DNA from: Acidimicrobiales bacterium
Lineage (GTDB): Bacteria > Actinomycetota > Acidimicrobiia > Acidimicrobiales > RAAP-2
DNA length: 7,277 nt
Direction of reading: 5' to 3'
Assembly (NCBI GenBank): GCA_030044045.1
Contig: JASHWO010000224.1
Coordinates: 1-7,277 of the forward strand
Shown here one piece after another: positions 5,784-7,277 of the stretch (the stretch's first letter is position 1; each line of letters begins with the position of its first letter). A model generated the notes under the pieces. That model had not been told where the DNA came from. It saw only the letters and a list, made by a program, of their open reading frames with translations, and made no database searches. The translations under genes and the position numbers were made by a program.

Positions 5784-7277
5784 GTGGCCCCCGCACGCGA
5801 CCCCCGCGCCCCCTGCCTGATCGGGGTGGCCCGCCGGACCTGGCACCCCGACCAAGTCGGCGGGCCGGGTAGCACGGCCGGCGCGGGGCAGGGGCCCCGC
5901 GCATCGGAGGAGGATGGGGTTGGGGCCCCGACCGGGCAAAGCAACACGGCGCCCGAGCCGCTGGCCATGTGGGAGGAGGTGGCCCGAGCGGCGGCGGCCG
6001 ACGCCGGCGCGGCGGCCTCCATCGGCGCGGTCGAGAGCCTCCAGGTCGTCTACTGCCAGTCCTGGGAGTACGACGACCCGGTGCAGCGCCTGGCCGAGCG
6101 GCTGGGGGCCACGCCCCGGGACCGGCGCTACTCGGGCATCGGCGGCTCGATGCCCCAGGTGCTCCTCTCGGAGATGGGGGCGTCGATCCTCGACGGCCAG
6201 CTCGACCTGGCCCTGGTGGTGGGGGCCGAGGCCCTGGCCACCGTGCGCCGGCTGAAGAAGGAGGGACGCAAGCCGGCGTGGTCCCACCGGGCGGCCGAGC
6301 GGCGGCCGTTCCCCTTCGACGCCCCGTTCCACCCGGCGGAGCTGGCCCACTCGGTGCTGCAGGCCTACCTCACCTTCGCCCTGTTCGACAACGCCCGACG
6401 GGCCCACCTGGGACGGGGCCTCGACGAGCACCGGGACTGGCTCGGCCGCCTGCTGGCCCCCCTCACCGAGGTGGCGGCGGCCGACCCGGCCCACGCCTGG
6501 TTCCCGGTGGCCCGCACCCCGGCCGAGCTGTCCGGCGTGACCGCCGAGAACCGGATGGTGGCCTACCCCTACACGAAGCACATGGTCTCGATCATGGACG
6601 TGGACATGGCCGCCGGGCTGCTGCTGGCCAGCGACGCCAAGGCGGACGAGCTCGGGGTGCCCCTCGACCGGCGGGTGTACCTCCGGGGCTGGGGCTACGC
6701 CCAGGACCCGCACTACGTGGCCGAGCGGCGGGAGCTGTGGCGGTCGCCAGCCATGGCGGTGGCCGGGCGGGCGGCACTGGCCGGGGCCGGCATCGGCATC
6801 GACGACGTGGCCCACCTCGACCTGTACTCCTGCTTCGCCAGCTCGATCGCCTTCGCCGGCGACGCCCTCGGCCTGGACCAGGACGAGGTGCTGGCCGGGC
6901 GGCGGCCGGTCACCGTCACCGGCGGCCTCCCCTACCACGGGGGCCCGGGGAGCAACTACATGACCCACGCCATCGCCGCCCTGGCCGAGCGGCTCCGGGC
7001 CGACCCCGGCGCTTTCGGCCTGGCCAGCGGGGTGGGCATGCACATGACCAAGCACGCCTACGGCCTCTGGTCCTCCCGGCCCGGGCCGGTGGCCCCGCCC
7101 GACCCGGACGCGCTGGCCCGGGATCTGGCCGCCGACCTCGAGGTGGTGCCCATCACCGACGTGGTGGGGAGTGGAGGCGGCAGCAGGGCCGGCGTCGAGG
7201 CCACGGTGGCCGCCTACTCGGTGGTGCACGGCCGGGACGGCTCGCCGGAGTGGGCGGCCCTGGTCTGCGACCTGCCC
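5784..7277 (+). CDS. Thiolase-like protein, TLP1/acetyl-CoA acetyltransferase-like, degenerate active site (3' partial)
   Basis: The frame runs 498 codons from GTG 5784 and is still open at the window end. The N-terminus (A-P-x-R-D-P-R-A-P-C-L-I-G-V-A) and E-P-L-A-M-W-E-E-V-A-R-A-A-A-A-D-A-G are typical of this family. The thiolase fold shows in G-Q-L-D-L-A-L-V-V-G-A-E-A, in G-G-L-P-Y-H-G-G-P-G-S-N-Y (380-392, H385 matching the GHP-type histidine), and in G-V-G-M-H-M-T-K-H-A-Y-G (416-427). The nucleophilic cysteine of true thiolases is missing: that region reads I-G-G-S-M-P-Q (119-125), and the late CxG cysteine is also absent. The last 60 or so residues look like the extra C-terminal domain of thiolase-like protein type 1, known from Mycobacterium smegmatis. 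A low-complexity insert fills residues 23-56. It follows the dehydrogenase by 17 bases without a clear ribosome site, suggesting one operon. Classical thiolysis is doubtful; CoA-ester binding or another reaction is possible. Confidence 0.85.
   Translation, partial: MAPARDPRAPCLIGVARRTWHPDQVGGPGSTAGAGQGPRASEEDGVGAPTGQSNTAPEPLAMWEEVARAAAADAGAAASIGAVESLQVVYCQSWEYDDPVQRLAERLGATPRDRRYSGIGGSMPQVLLSEMGASILDGQLDLALVVGAEALATVRRLKKEGRKPAWSHRAAERRPFPFDAPFHPAELAHSVLQAYLTFALFDNARRAHLGRGLDEHRDWLGRLLAPLTEVAAADPAHAWFPVARTPAELSGVTAENRMVAYPYTKHMVSIMDVDMAAGLLLASDAKADELGVPLDRRVYLRGWGYAQDPHYVAERRELWRSPAMAVAGRAALAGAGIGIDDVAHLDLYSCFASSIAFAGDALGLDQDEVLAGRRPVTVTGGLPYHGGPGSNYMTHAIAALAERLRADPGAFGLASGVGMHMTKHAYGLWSSRPGPVAPPDPDALARDLAADLEVVPITDVVGSGGGSRAGVEATVAAYSVVHGRDGSPEWAALVCDLP

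Noticed and set aside
2383..5904. Very long minus-strand open frame of 1173 codons spanning the DedA gene, both dehydrogenases and the divergent gap
   Set aside because: It is rich in Gly, Pro, Arg and His, has no recognisable domain, and runs antisense or out of frame to genes with clear family motifs. Long antisense frames are expected where stop codons are rare in DNA this GC-rich.
5914..6255. Plus-strand open frame of 113 codons with an ATG after GGAGGA at 5906-5911
   Set aside because: The GGAGGA is tempting, but it lies within the thiolase-like gene, and the product in this frame is Arg/Pro/Ser-rich with no motifs, while the frame from GTG 5784 has family motifs throughout.
5226..7229. 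Minus-strand open frame of 667 codons opposite the thiolase-like gene
   Set aside because: Low-complexity His/Gly/Pro/Arg product without motifs; the plus strand encodes a clear thiolase-fold protein over the same bases.
1..7277. CRISPR array, tRNA or rRNA genes, insertion sequences
   Set aside because: I saw no regularly spaced identical repeats with unique spacers, no cloverleaf-like or rRNA-like stretches, and no transposase motifs or terminal inverted repeats.

Overview
The window is very GC-rich, with codons ending almost always in G or C and GTG starts on several genes. It carries two FadE-type acyl-CoA dehydrogenases and a thiolase-like protein of a kind common in mycobacteria and relatives. 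This suggests a high-GC actinobacterium, possibly of the Acidimicrobiia or a mycobacterium-like lineage. The lineage is inferred from gene style only, because no rRNA or other marker is present.

Layout. (1) Bases 3-2417 (+): the 3' part of a long, threonine-rich, probably secreted protein. It has six divergent InlB-B-type repeat modules, each with two cysteines, followed by a helical C-terminal region of about 245 residues. Its 5' end lies outside the window. (2) Bases 2479-3141 (+): a DedA/VTT-family membrane protein, preceded by a short AT-rich promoter-like patch and followed by a strong GC hairpin. (3) Bases 3258-4418 (-): an acyl-CoA dehydrogenase subunit that keeps the FAD-binding motifs but has no recognisable catalytic glutamate. 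(4) Bases 4419-4503: an 85-bp divergent control region with a perfect 8+8 inverted repeat and an overlapping 10-bp direct repeat. (5) Bases 4504-5766 (+): a second acyl-CoA dehydrogenase subunit with a glutamate at the isovaleryl/FadE26-type catalytic position. (6) Bases 5784 to the window end (+): a thiolase-like protein (TLP1/acetyl-CoA acetyltransferase-like), 498 codons visible and still open at the edge.

How the genes may work together. The two dehydrogenase subunits have complementary motif losses, like the FadE26/FadE27 (ChsE4/ChsE5) heterotetramer of mycobacterial sterol side-chain degradation. They probably form one enzyme from divergent genes under a shared operator. The thiolase-like gene lies 17 bp behind the catalytic subunit and is probably co-transcribed. 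The set looks like a small acyl-CoA (lipid, steroid or branched-acid) degradation locus. The repeat protein and the DedA gene show no evident link to it.

The most unusual signal is codon usage in the repeat protein. About 41 of about 137 threonines use ACA, while I found none in the other four genes. Other amino acids in the same gene keep the normal GC-ending codons.
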